A stretch of 64,000 bases of DNA from Micromonospora sp. M71_S20 (GCF_003664255.1 NZ_RCCV01000001.1:4278001-4342000), one strand, 5' to 3'; positions 49,798 through 58,639 are shown, numbered from the stretch's first letter. The notes: generated by a model not told the origin, from the letters alone. Program-made: numbers and translations.

Positions 49798-51255
49798 TCA
49801 TCGGGCCGCCCCCTGCGCGGCGACCGCGTCCAGCGCCTCGTCGGCGGCGGCGAGGCGGTCGCGGACGGCGGCCAGCCGGCCGGCGACGGTGTCGAACGTG
49901 CCGCGCAGCACCGCCACCTGGGCGCGCACCGCGGCCGCGCCGGGGCCGTCGACCTGGGCGCGGTCGAGCACCAGCTCCGGGCGTACGGCGGCGGCGATCA
50001 GGTCGGCGACGGCGTCGTCGTCGAGCCCGTCGGCGATCTGATCCGCCGCCGCCCGGACGGTCTGCGCGGTCCAGGTGGCCGGGGCCCCGCCCCGGACCAG
50101 CCGGCCGACCACCGAGTGGGCGGCCCGGAACGGCACCCCGTGCCGGGTCAGCGCGTCGGCCGCGGCGGTGGTGGTGGCGCCGGAGGCGACGATCTCCTCG
50201 GCCGACGGCGGCTCCAGCGGCTCGATCTCAGCGAGGAAGCCGCCGAGCAGGGCGAAGAACCGGTCGGTGCGGTCGTTGCTCTCCCAGAGCCGCACCTGAA
50301 CGTCGGTGGTCGCGTTGTTGGAGTCCTCCCACCAGGCGGCGCCGACGTTGTTGAGCACGCTGGCGGCGTCGGCGGCGGTGGCCCCGGCCATCGAGACGAG
50401 GTGCTCCAGCACCACCGGGTTGCGCTTCTGCGGCATGATGCTGCTGCCCTGGGTGAAGTCGCCGGGCGTGGTCACCCAGCGCCAGCTCAGCCAGTCCATC
50501 AGGGTGCGGGCCAGCCGGGCGCCGGTCGCGAGGGCCTGGGCGTTGAGGGTGCCGACCCGCACGAGGTGGTCGGCGCCGGCCACCGCCTCGTACGAGTTGG
50601 TGACCAGGCCGTCGAAGCCGAGCAGCTCGGCCACCCGGGCGGGGGCGATGTCCAGGTCGGTGCCCGCGAAGGCGCAGGAGCCCAGCGGCGAGGTGTTGAG
50701 CTGGTCGATCAGGTCGGCGTAGGCGACGGCCTCACCGGCGAGGGCCTCGGCGTAGCCGGCGAGGGCGTGCCCGATGGTGGTGGGCTGCGCCGGCCGGCGG
50801 TGGGTGTAGCCGGTGATCACCACATCGGCGTAGCGGTGCGCGGAGTCCAGGGCGGTCGCGCCGGTCGCGAGCACCCGGTCCAGAACCCCGAGGAGCTGGT
50901 CGCGCAGCAGCATCCGGAACACCCCGGCGTCGAGGTCGTTGCGGCTGCGGGCCATCTGCACGTCGAGCTCGGAGGTGGGGATGCCGCACGCCTGCGCCAG
51001 CCGCTTCTCCATCAGGTAGTAGGTGTCCTCGAACGTGCCGTCGAACTCCGGCGCGCCGGCGGTGTCGGCGCGCAGTTCGGCCAGCCCGCGCAGCAGCCGG
51101 GCGCCCCGCTCGGCGGGGACCAGCCCCTGCTCGGTCAGCATCACCACGTGGGCCTGACTCGCCCGCACCATCGCCGGGAAGAGGTACCCGACGTGGTGGT
51201 CGTAGGTCGGCCGGAGGTGGTGCCGCTGGTAGGTGGTCAGCGCGGGTGTGCTCAT
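49798..51255 (-). CDS. Argininosuccinate lyase-like enzyme (ASL/fumarase superfamily)
   Basis: A 485-residue lyase. It carries the superfamily signature GSSIMPQKRNP with the catalytic Ser, GYTHRRPAQP holding the acid His, and QMARSRNDLDAG equivalent to the ASL substrate loop (GRSRND). These enzymes cleave C-N bonds with release of fumarate. Context (operon with an importer, hydrolases and a sugar-type kinase; no other arg genes) argues against arginine biosynthesis. A role in splitting an N-succinyl or N-substituted substrate is inferred. It starts 64 bp after the amidohydrolase stop. Confidence 0.82.
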   Translation of the reverse strand: MSTPALTTYQRHHLRPTYDHHVGYLFPAMVRASQAHVVMLTEQGLVPAERGARLLRGLAELRADTAGAPEFDGTFEDTYYLMEKRLAQACGIPTSELDVQMARSRNDLDAGVFRMLLRDQLLGVLDRVLATGATALDSAHRYADVVITGYTHRRPAQPTTIGHALAGYAEALAGEAVAYADLIDQLNTSPLGSCAFAGTDLDIAPARVAELLGFDGLVTNSYEAVAGADHLVRVGTLNAQALATGARLARTLMDWLSWRWVTTPGDFTQGSSIMPQKRNPVVLEHLVSMAGATAADAASVLNNVGAAWWEDSNNATTDVQVRLWESNDRTDRFFALLGGFLAEIEPLEPPSAEEIVASGATTTAAADALTRHGVPFRAAHSVVGRLVRGGAPATWTAQTVRAAADQIADGLDDDAVADLIAAAVRPELVLDRAQVDGPGAAAVRAQVAVLRGTFDTVAGRLAAVRDRLAAADEALDAVAAQGAAR

Positions 51256-51318
51256 GACGGTCTCTACTTCCTTCCGTGCCGGGCGTGGCGTCGTGCGCCG
51301 AGCCCGGGCGTCAGCCGG

Positions 51319-52272
51319 TCAGTCGTCCAGGCCGAGCAGGCGCTCGGCGTTCCCGGCGAAGATCGCGCGTAGGTGCTCGTCGGGCAGCCCCAGCTCGCGG
51401 CAGATCCGCAGCTGGTCGTCGAGGTAGCGGGTGACGTACCCGCGCGGGAACCACGACGAGTCGCTGCCGAACACGATGCGGTGCGGGCCGATGGTCTCGT
51501 AGCAACGCCGGAACAGCTCGTCCAGCGTCAGCTTGTAGGGCATCCAGCGCACCCACTGGTTCGACCCGGAGGTGTCGACGTGGATGTTCGGGCAGCCCCA
51601 CGCGGCGAAGAGCAGGTCCTGCACGTGCTGGACGCCGAAGTGCGGCACCACCACGGCCAGCTCGGGAAAGCGGCGGGCCATCCGGGCCAGCTCGTCCGGG
51701 CCGCCGTACCGGCCGTGGGACAGGCCGCCCGCGCTGCCGTAGTGGCCGATGTGGATCAGCACCGGCACGCCGAGGCGCTGGGCGGTGCCCCAGAGCGGAT
51801 CGAGGGCCTCGTCGTCGAGCGGGCCGCGCAGCAGCGGGGCGAAGAGCTTCAGCCCGCGCAGGCCCCGCTCGGTGACGGCGCGTTCCAGCTCGGCGGCGGC
51901 GTCCGCGCCGTACGGGTCGTGGTGGGCGAAGCCGAGCAGCAGGTCGGGGTGGCGGTCCACCACGTCGGCGACGGTGTCGTTGCCGCCGCCGGTGACGAAG
52001 ACCGCCCGGCGCACGTTCACCGCGCGCAGTTCCTCGGCCCAGCGGTCCGCCTCGTCCTGCCAGCGCGCGGCGGGCGGCTCCGGGTCGGGGAAGCCCCACG
52101 CCTGCCGCCACCGCCGCGCGTACGGGGCGGAGCCGGCGGCCCGTACGGCCTGCTCGTGCTCGCCGCCGGGGTGCATGTCGGCGGCGTGCTCGCAGGCCCG
52201 GATCGTCTCGTCGGCGCCGATGCGGAAGTGCAGGTGGAAGTCGACGACGTCCAGTCCGCGGTCGACGGTCAA
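51319..52272 (-). CDS. Amidohydrolase-family (ACMSD-like) metal hydrolase or decarboxylase
   Basis: A 317-residue TIM-barrel enzyme of the amidohydrolase_2 group. Metal-ligand motifs in order: DFHLHF (HxH), LGFAHHDPYG, VLIHIGHYG, VVVPHFG and the final FGSDSSWF Asp. Members decarboxylate aromatic acids or hydrolyse lactones. The start was set at TTG (52272) overlapping the upstream TGA (TTGA) with GGAGG just before it; there is no in-frame ATG or GTG near. Confidence 0.82.
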   Translation of the reverse strand: MTVDRGLDVVDFHLHFRIGADETIRACEHAADMHPGGEHEQAVRAAGSAPYARRWRQAWGFPDPEPPAARWQDEADRWAEELRAVNVRRAVFVTGGGNDTVADVVDRHPDLLLGFAHHDPYGADAAAELERAVTERGLRGLKLFAPLLRGPLDDEALDPLWGTAQRLGVPVLIHIGHYGSAGGLSHGRYGGPDELARMARRFPELAVVVPHFGVQHVQDLLFAAWGCPNIHVDTSGSNQWVRWMPYKLTLDELFRRCYETIGPHRIVFGSDSSWFPRGYVTRYLDDQLRICRELGLPDEHLRAIFAGNAERLLGLDD

Positions 52273-53192
52273 GGCGCCTCCTCGGGCTCGGGCCCACCGG
52301 CGGTCGCGTCGGTGGGCAGCGGGGCGTCGGTGGGCGGGGCGGGCGGCGGGGCGGCCACCCAGGCGGCGACGACCTCGCGCAGCCGGCTGCCGGCCAGCTG
52401 CCGGACCCGCCGACCGGCCTCCTCGCCGGCCAGCGAGATGTGCCCGGACCAGCCCTGCCACGGGTCGGGCCGGGACTCCACCAGGACGTACGGGTGGGTC
52501 ACCGGCAGCTTCGGCTTCGGCGGCAGGTCGGCGACCGCGTCTAGGCGGACCGCGTCGGGGTCGAAGCCGAGCACGCCGGAGGTCTCGTACGCCCCGCCGT
52601 GCCCGCGCGCCGGCAGCGGCCCGTACAGCTCGGCGGTCTCGGCCGGGGTGACCAGCTGGAACCAGTTGACCAGCAGCAGGCTCGCCGTGCGCCGCCCGGA
52701 GACCCACTCCATGGCGGCCCGGACCGTCGACATGTTCGCGTCGTGTCCGTTGACGATCAGCAGCCGGGGGAACCCGGCGGCCACGATCCCCTCGATCACG
52801 TCGGCGAGGTAGCCGACCGCGATCTCCGGCCGGATCGCCACGGTGCCGGGCCACGGCCGGGTCTGGCCGGGGCAGGCGGCGTACGGCACGGCGGGGAAGA
52901 GGACCCCGCGCGGGCCCGCCGCCGTCGCGCGCCCGCCGGCCGGGGTGGTCGCGGTGCCGTCCGGGGTGCCGCCGCCGGACGGCACCGCGCCGTCGCCGGG
53001 GATCGCGCTCTCGGCGGCGAAGCCCTCGGCGAGGATCAGGTCGGTGCCGAGCGGCAGGTGCGGGCCGTGCCACTCGACCGCGCCGACCGGGAGCACCGCG
53101 AAGTCCGCCGCCTCGGCGACCGCCGCGAGTTCCCCGCCGGGGATCCGGGCGGCGGGGACCAGCCCGCCGCCCGCCGGCCAGGCCGCGCTCAC
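52269..53192 (-). CDS. Creatininase-family amidohydrolase
   Basis: A 307-residue hydrolase of the creatininase/MftE/formamide-hydrolase group. Metal sites: VLPVGAVEWHGPHLPLGTD, LLIVNGHDANMSTV and GHGGAYETSG (typical GHAGxxETS). The sequence between about 70 and 105 is a Gly/Pro-rich insertion absent from relatives. It likely opens a cyclic amide or removes a formyl/amide group from the operon's substrate. The GTG start overlaps the permease stop as GTGA. Confidence 0.85.
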   Translation of the reverse strand: MSAAWPAGGGLVPAARIPGGELAAVAEAADFAVLPVGAVEWHGPHLPLGTDLILAEGFAAESAIPGDGAVPSGGGTPDGTATTPAGGRATAAGPRGVLFPAVPYAACPGQTRPWPGTVAIRPEIAVGYLADVIEGIVAAGFPRLLIVNGHDANMSTVRAAMEWVSGRRTASLLLVNWFQLVTPAETAELYGPLPARGHGGAYETSGVLGFDPDAVRLDAVADLPPKPKLPVTHPYVLVESRPDPWQGWSGHISLAGEEAGRRVRQLAGSRLREVVAAWVAAPPPAPPTDAPLPTDATAGGPEPEEAP

Positions 53193-54982
53193 GCCGTCCA
53201 CCGGGCCGCCTCCCGACTGGAACGCCGGCCGCCTTCCAGCCGGCCGGAGACCACCATCACCACGAAGATCAGGACAACCTGGAGCATGCCGTACGCGGCG
53301 GCGGTGCCGACCTCGAACGAGTACATCCGGTTGTTGATCTCCACGGAGATCGGCGCGGTCTCGGAGGTGTAGATCAGCACCGAGGCGACGAACTCGCCGA
53401 CGCCGTGCACGAAGGCGAGCAGCGCGCCGGCCACCACACCGGGCAGCATCAGCCGCAGGGTGACCGTGCCGAACGCCCGCCACCAGGACGCGCCCAGGTT
53501 GCGCGCGGCCTCCTCCAGCGACGGGTCGATCTGCGCCAGGGTGGCCGAGCTGGACCGGAACACCAGCGGCAGGAACCGCACGAAGTACGCCAGCGGCATG
53601 ATCCAGAAGGTGCCGATCAGCACCTGCCCGAAGCTGAACGCGTTGCCCGTGCTGAACGCCGAGATCAGGTTGATCGCCACCACCGTGCCGGGCAACGCCC
53701 AGGCCAGCATGACCGCCACGTCCAGCAGGCCCCGGCCGCGGAAGTCCAGCCGGCGCACCGCGTACGCGATGAGCACGCCGACGACGACGCAGGCGACGGT
53801 GGCGATGAGGCTCATCTGCAGCGAGTTGAGGATCGGCTGGAACGCCGCCGGATCGGAGAAGATCGTGACGAAGTTCTGCGTGGTGTACGCCGCCGGGATG
53901 ACCTCGGTGGTCCAGGAGCCGTCCTGGGAGAACGCGACCAGGGCGATGGTCGCCACCGGCGCGAGCAGGACCGCGGTGGCCAGGACCGAGGCGGCCAGGG
54001 CGAGCCACTTGCCCAGCGGGTTGGTGATCTCGCGGCGGTGCGCGGCGACGCCCTTGGACTGCGAGCGGTAGCTGCGCCGCCCCTCGTACCAGCGCATGCC
54101 GAGCAGGAACAGCACCGAGACCACGCCGAGCACCGAGGCGTACGTGGAGGCCATCGGCAGGTCGCCGTTGGTGCGGTTGATGTAGATCTGCATGGTCATC
54201 GTCTGGTCCACCCCGAACAGCAGCGGGGCGGTGTACGACGCCAGCGAGGTCATGAACACCAGCAGCGAGGCGGAGACCAGCGCCGGGGTGAGCATCGGCA
54301 GCAGCACCGTGCGCCACACGCGGACCCGGCCGGCGCCCAGGTTGTACGCCGCCTCCTCCACCGACGGGTCCATCCCCGACAGCGCGGCCGAGGCGGAGAG
54401 GTAGAAGTACGGATACATGGTGAAGGTGTGCACGACCAGCACACCGGCGATGCCGCTGAACGGCAGCACCGGGTTCTCGGCGCCGAAGAGCTGCTGGAGG
54501 CCCCGCGGCAGGATGCCGGTCTCGCTGTAGAGCAGCTGGAACGAGATCGCCCCGATCAGCGGCGGCAGCGCCGCCGGCACCAGGATGATCGCCTCGATCA
54601 GCTTGCGGCCGGGAAACGAGAAGCGCTTGAGCAGGAAGGCCATCGCCACGCCCACGACGCCGCAGAGCAGCACGCTGGCCGCGGAGATGATCAGCGAGGT
54701 GACCAGGGAGGACCGGGCCACGCCCCCGCCGGTGACGAAGCTGCCGTAGTTCTCCACGCCGTCCACGCCGACGCTCTCGGCGAAGGTGGCGAACATCGGC
54801 TGCACCACGTACCCGAAGAGGATCAGGGCGAGCGGGAAGACCAGGACGTACGGGAACCAGCGCGAGCCGGTGCCGCCGGCGAACCGGTCGGCGAGGCGGC
54901 GGCGCGGGCCGCGCGGCGGCGTCGGCTCGCCGGTGATCGGGGCGACGGTGGCCGGGCTGGGGGTGGCGGGGATGGTGCTCAC
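53189..54982 (-). CDS. Fused ABC permease (Fe/2-aminoethylphosphonate/thiamine type)
   Basis: A 597-residue protein with two permease halves in one chain, each with about six helices and its own EAA motif (DPSVEEAAYNLGAGRVRVWRTV and DPSLEEAARNLGASWWRAFGTV). This two-in-one layout is typical of FbpB/ThiP-type transporters. It forms the channel for the binding protein at 56145. The GTG start overlaps the ATPase stop (GTGA). Confidence 0.93.
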   Translation of the reverse strand: MSTIPATPSPATVAPITGEPTPPRGPRRRLADRFAGGTGSRWFPYVLVFPLALILFGYVVQPMFATFAESVGVDGVENYGSFVTGGGVARSSLVTSLIISAASVLLCGVVGVAMAFLLKRFSFPGRKLIEAIILVPAALPPLIGAISFQLLYSETGILPRGLQQLFGAENPVLPFSGIAGVLVVHTFTMYPYFYLSASAALSGMDPSVEEAAYNLGAGRVRVWRTVLLPMLTPALVSASLLVFMTSLASYTAPLLFGVDQTMTMQIYINRTNGDLPMASTYASVLGVVSVLFLLGMRWYEGRRSYRSQSKGVAAHRREITNPLGKWLALAASVLATAVLLAPVATIALVAFSQDGSWTTEVIPAAYTTQNFVTIFSDPAAFQPILNSLQMSLIATVACVVVGVLIAYAVRRLDFRGRGLLDVAVMLAWALPGTVVAINLISAFSTGNAFSFGQVLIGTFWIMPLAYFVRFLPLVFRSSSATLAQIDPSLEEAARNLGASWWRAFGTVTLRLMLPGVVAGALLAFVHGVGEFVASVLIYTSETAPISVEINNRMYSFEVGTAAAYGMLQVVLIFVVMVVSGRLEGGRRSSREAARWTA

Positions 54983-56052
54983 GGCCGCACCACCCACATC
55001 CGCTCCCGGTTCAGCCGCAGGCCGACCTGGTCGCCGGCGGCGATTCCGGCCGGCACGTCGATCGCGGCGACCTGCACCGGCTCGCCGGCCACGTCGACCA
55101 CGAGGTTGGTGGCCATGCCGGTGAACTCCACCTCGGTGACCCGGCCGGGCAGCGCGCCCGCCTCGGTGGCCGAGGTCAGCCCGATGTGCTCGGGACGGAC
55201 GGAGACCAGCGCGGTGTCGCCCTGGCGCAGGCCGTGGTCCGTCGGGGCGGGCGCGGTGATCTCGCCGCCGGCGGGCAGCCCCACGGTGACGGTCTGCGCG
55301 GCGGCGGCGACGACCGGGAGGCTGAGCACGTTGCTGCGGCCGATGAAGCGGGCCACGAAGCTGGTCGCCGGGCGGTGGTAGATCTCCTGCGGGGCGCCGA
55401 TCTGCTGCACCCGGCCGGACTGCATGACCGCGATCCGGTCCGACATGGCCATCGCCTCGGCCTGGTCGTGGGTGACGTAGATGGAGGTGGTGCCGGCCTC
55501 GCGCTGGATGCGGCGGATCTCGACGCGGGTCTCCTCGCGCAGCTTGGCGTCGAGGTTCGACAGCGGCTCGTCGAGCAGCAGGGTGCGGGGCCGGATCACC
55601 AGCGCCCGGGCCAGGGCGACGCGCTGCTGCTGGCCGCCGGAGAGCTCGTCGATGCGCCGGTCGCCGTAGCCGGCGAGGTGCACCTGGCCGAGCGCCTCCT
55701 CGACCCGCCGCCGCGCCTCGACCCGGCCGACCTTGCGGATCTTCAGTCCGTACGCGACGTTCTGCGCGACGCTCATGTGCGGGAAGAGCGCGTAGTTCTG
55801 GAACACCATGCCGGTGTCGCGCTTGTTCGGCGGCCGGCGGGTGACGTCCTCGGTGCCGAACCGGATCCGGCCGGAGGTGGGGAAGTAGAACCCCGCCACC
55901 ATGCGCAGGGTGGTGGTCTTGCCGCAGCCGCTCGGGCCGAGCAGCGTGAAGAACTCCCCGGCGGCGATGGTGATGTCGACGTCGTCCACGGCCGCGGTGT
56001 CGCCGCCGCGCGCGAAGCGCTTGCTCACCGACTCGAGCGTGACATCGATCAT
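54979..56052 (-). CDS. ABC transporter ATPase (PotA/FbpC type)
   Basis: A 357-residue ATPase. Walker A GPSGCGKTT (about 39-47), Q-loop VFQNYALFPH, signature LSGGQQQR, Walker B LLLDEPLSNLDAKL and His-switch YVTHDQAEAM are intact. A C-terminal TOBE domain (about 285-357) is seen. FbpC/PotA-type ATPases serve iron, polyamine, phosphonate and sulfate importers. The ATG has GAGAGGAC upstream. Confidence 0.94.
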   Translation of the reverse strand: MIDVTLESVSKRFARGGDTAAVDDVDITIAAGEFFTLLGPSGCGKTTTLRMVAGFYFPTSGRIRFGTEDVTRRPPNKRDTGMVFQNYALFPHMSVAQNVAYGLKIRKVGRVEARRRVEEALGQVHLAGYGDRRIDELSGGQQQRVALARALVIRPRTLLLDEPLSNLDAKLREETRVEIRRIQREAGTTSIYVTHDQAEAMAMSDRIAVMQSGRVQQIGAPQEIYHRPATSFVARFIGRSNVLSLPVVAAAAQTVTVGLPAGGEITAPAPTDHGLRQGDTALVSVRPEHIGLTSATEAGALPGRVTEVEFTGMATNLVVDVAGEPVQVAAIDVPAGIAAGDQVGLRLNRERMWVVRP

Positions 56053-56144
56053 GAGGTCCTCTCCTTCGTGCGGTACCGGACCTGGACGGTCGTCAGGTGG
56101 GGGCGCGGGGGCGGGACCGGCCCGCCCCCGAAACGCCCGGGCGG

Positions 56145-57197
56145 TCAGCCCTTGTTCTTGATCTGGCCGTTCCAGTGGTTGATCCACTCGGTCTCGTTCT
56201 TGCCGATCACGTCCCAGTTGACGTCCAGCGGCTTGAGGTTGAGCTGGGCCAGCCACTCCGGCTTCTCGGCGATGTCCACGGCCGGGATCTGGTAGTAGTC
56301 CTTGGCCAGGTCGGCGCGGAGCTTGTCGTCGAAGAGGAACTCCATGAACTTCTGGGCGCCGGTGGTGTTGCCGCCCTTGACCGCGGCGATGCCGTCGACC
56401 AGCACCGGGGCGCCGGAGGCGGGCATCACGTAGCCGAACGGCATGTTCGACTGGTTGGCCTGGAGCAGGACGTCCTGGAGGTTCCAGGCGCTGAGCACGC
56501 CCTGCTGGCGGGAGAGCTTCAGGTAGAGGTCGGTCGGGTTGGCCGCGTACGCGCCGGTGTTGGCGTCGAGCTTCTTGAGCCAGTCGTAGCCGGGCTGCGG
56601 GTTGCTGCCGTCCGGGGACTGCCGCATGATCATCGCGGCGTAGATCGACCGCATCGTGCCGGACGCGGCCACGTCCCGGATGATGATCTTGTCCTTCCAC
56701 TCCGGCTTCAGCAGGTCGTCCCAGTCCTTCGGGGCCTGCTCCGGGGTGAGTGCCTTGTTGTTGTACATGATGACCTCGGGGAGCAGGATCTCCCCGAACC
56801 AGCGGCCCTCGGCGTCCTTGTACTTCGGGTCCATCTTGCCGGCGAACGCCGGCTGCCAGGAGGTCAGCAGGTCCTCGCCGGCGCCGGCGGAGAGCCCCTG
56901 CTGGGTGCCGCCCCACCAGACGTCGGCCTGCGGGTTGGCCTTCTCGGCCCGGACCCGCTCCAGGATCTCCTGGGCGCCCAGGTTGAGGATCTCGACCTTG
57001 CCCTTGTACTCGGGGTACTTGGCGGTGAACTGGTCCACGACGTAGGTGGAGACCTTCTTGTCGCGGGCCGTGTAGATGGTCAGCTTCTCGGCGCTCGCGC
57101 CGCCGGCCGCGTCGTCGCCACCACCGCCGCCGCCACAGGCGGTGCCGGCGGCGAGCACGGTGGCGAGCGCACCGGCGAGGAGAAGTCGACGTCTCAT
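56145..57197 (-). CDS. ABC transporter binding lipoprotein (FbpA/PhnS-like)
   Basis: A 350-residue type-2 binding protein. Lipobox AGTAC has Cys near residue 21, with a Gly-rich linker. The mature part starts KLTIYTARDKK and includes ADVWWGGTQQGLSAG, LLPEVIMYNNKAL, KIIIRDVAASGTM and YVMPASGAPVLVDGIAAV, as in ferric or 2-aminoethylphosphonate binding proteins. Iron-binding Tyr pairs are not obvious, so a small organic anion is as likely. The ATG has GGAGG six bases upstream. It is second in the operon. Confidence 0.9.
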   Translation of the reverse strand: MRRRLLLAGALATVLAAGTACGGGGGGDDAAGGASAEKLTIYTARDKKVSTYVVDQFTAKYPEYKGKVEILNLGAQEILERVRAEKANPQADVWWGGTQQGLSAGAGEDLLTSWQPAFAGKMDPKYKDAEGRWFGEILLPEVIMYNNKALTPEQAPKDWDDLLKPEWKDKIIIRDVAASGTMRSIYAAMIMRQSPDGSNPQPGYDWLKKLDANTGAYAANPTDLYLKLSRQQGVLSAWNLQDVLLQANQSNMPFGYVMPASGAPVLVDGIAAVKGGNTTGAQKFMEFLFDDKLRADLAKDYYQIPAVDIAEKPEWLAQLNLKPLDVNWDVIGKNETEWINHWNGQIKNKG

Positions 57198-57246
57198 GGG
57201 GTACCTCCGAGGGTGTGGGGAGAACTGCGGTGTGCGTGGTGTGTGG

Positions 57247-58410
57247 TCAAGGGGTCGGCAGCAGGGTGGGCATGCCGGCGGCAGCCGCGGAGAGGGCGTA
57301 GCTGACCGCCCCGTGCAGCACCGCCCGGTCGCCGAGCACGGCCCGGCGCACCTCGGTGGTGCTCGGTGCGGCTGCGGCGACCAGCGCCTGGAGCCGGTCG
57401 ACGGCGGCGTCGTCGAGGTGGGCGGCCGCCCCGCTGAGCAGCACCCGCCCGGGGTCGACGACGCAGACGCAGGAGACGATGAGCCGCGACCAGGCCGTGA
57501 GCACGTCGTCCAGGTAGGCGGCGGCCCGGTCGTCGATGGCCGCCAGCGCGACCAGGTCGGCCACGGGCGAGTCCGGCCGCCGCCCGGGAGCCAGTGCCAC
57601 CATCCGCTCGGCGATGGCGTTCTCCGACCAGCGGGCCTCGAACGGGCCGATCCCGTCGTGGCCCCGGTCGGTCGGGTCCAGCGGAAGGAAACCGACCTCG
57701 CCGGCGGCCCCGCCGGCACCCCGGCGGACCTGCCCGTCGAGCACCAGGCCGGCGCCGATGCCGTCGGCCACGTGCAGCAGCAGCAGGTCGGCGACGTCGC
57801 TGCCCGCGCCGACCGCGTGCTCGCCGGCCGCCATCAGGTTCACGTCGTTGTCCACCACCACCGGCACCCCGAGCCGCCGTTGCACCGACTCCCCCACCGG
57901 CCGCCCCTCGACGAGGCCGACCGAGGGGGCCAGGCGCACGGCGCCGCCGGTGGAGACGCCGGGCGCGGCGATGGCCACCCCGCGCAGCGCCGGCAGCCCG
58001 TCACCGGCCAGCTCGGGCACCGAGCGGCAGATGGTGTCGACGATGTCGCCGGCGAGCCGGACCGCACGGTGGGCGATGACGGCGCCGTCGCTGTCGGCGA
58101 TCTCGCAGCTGATCCGGGACGGCTCCAGGGAGACGGCGGCGACCAGTTCGGCCCGGGGGTTGAACTCCAGCATCGCCCGGGGGCGGCCGGTGCGGGAGGT
58201 CCCGGGGCCGCGCTCGATGAGGTACCCCTCGGCGATCAGCTCGCGCACGAGCGGGGTGAGCGTGGCGGGGCTCAACCCGGTGAGCTCGGTCAGCTCGGCG
58301 CGGGAGAGCACCCGCACCTGGCGGGCGGTGGAGATCACGGACAACCGCTTGATCTCCTTCGACCGCTCCCGGCTCACCGGGCTCGTTGGTGGCGTCACCA
58401 CGTCTGTCAC
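57247..58410 (-). CDS. ROK-family transcriptional repressor
   Basis: A 387-residue repressor. An N-terminal MarR-like winged helix (about 20-80, LSRAELTELTGLSPATLTPLVRELI) is joined to a ROK sugar-binding domain with VVDNDVNLMA and GAGGAAGEVGFLP. The Cys zinc motif is absent. As the first gene of the operon and next to a 21-bp palindrome it very probably regulates itself and the seven following genes. The GTG at 58410 lies six bases after a -10-like TAGGAA, suggesting a leaderless mRNA. Confidence 0.9.
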   Translation of the reverse strand: MTDVVTPPTSPVSRERSKEIKRLSVISTARQVRVLSRAELTELTGLSPATLTPLVRELIAEGYLIERGPGTSRTGRPRAMLEFNPRAELVAAVSLEPSRISCEIADSDGAVIAHRAVRLAGDIVDTICRSVPELAGDGLPALRGVAIAAPGVSTGGAVRLAPSVGLVEGRPVGESVQRRLGVPVVVDNDVNLMAAGEHAVGAGSDVADLLLLHVADGIGAGLVLDGQVRRGAGGAAGEVGFLPLDPTDRGHDGIGPFEARWSENAIAERMVALAPGRRPDSPVADLVALAAIDDRAAAYLDDVLTAWSRLIVSCVCVVDPGRVLLSGAAAHLDDAAVDRLQALVAAAAPSTTEVRRAVLGDRAVLHGAVSYALSAAAAGMPTLLPTP

Positions 58411-58416
58411 ACTTCC

Positions 58417-58445
58417 TTCCTACGGCGAACGAACTATCGAGTCAA
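58417..58445 (-). promoter_or_regulatory. Promoter of the eight-gene ROK-regulated operon
   Basis: On the minus strand TTGACT (58445-58440) and TAGGAA (58422-58417) are 17 bp apart, with the GTG start codon six bases after the -10. Confidence 0.6.
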
Positions 58446-58466
58446 GTAACGAAACCGTCTCGTTAC
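58446..58466. promoter_or_regulatory. Candidate ROK repressor operator
   Basis: GTAACGA-N7-TCGTTAC is a perfect 7+7 inverted repeat that abuts the -35 of the ROK operon promoter. It is the best operator candidate for the adjacent ROK repressor. Confidence 0.65.
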
Positions 58467-58574
58467 CTTGCGGCCTCCTTCGTGAGCAGCAGAAACGCCC
58501 TCCCTGCGGGCCTCGCCGAGGCCGCCGGACGGGCGCGCTCACCGCCAGCGACACCCCGCCTGGCGGGGAGTTAG

Positions 58575-58595
58575 TTTCTTTCGCAAATAAAGAAA
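58575..58595. promoter_or_regulatory. TTTCTTT-N7-AAAGAAA inverted repeat upstream of PIG-L gene
   Basis: A perfect 7+7 repeat in an AT-rich stretch ends 15 bp before the -35 of the PIG-L promoter. It may be an operator for a ROK- or LacI-type regulator. Confidence 0.45.
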
Positions 58596-58609
58596 GACCT
58601 TGCAAAGCA

Positions 58610-58639
58610 TTGACGGGCCACCGCGCCGGTCCCTAGCGT
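58610..58639 (+). promoter_or_regulatory. Promoter of secreted PIG-L deacetylase
   Basis: TTGACG (58610-58615) and TAGCGT (58634-58639) are 18 bp apart. CTTGCAAAG, a TTGCAA-centred palindrome, overlaps just before the -35. Predicted leader is about 180 nt. Confidence 0.6.

Noticed and set aside
49798..51255. Calling the lyase argH of the arginine pathway.
   Set aside because: The operon context is import and catabolism, and no other arginine gene is present, so the symbol was withheld.
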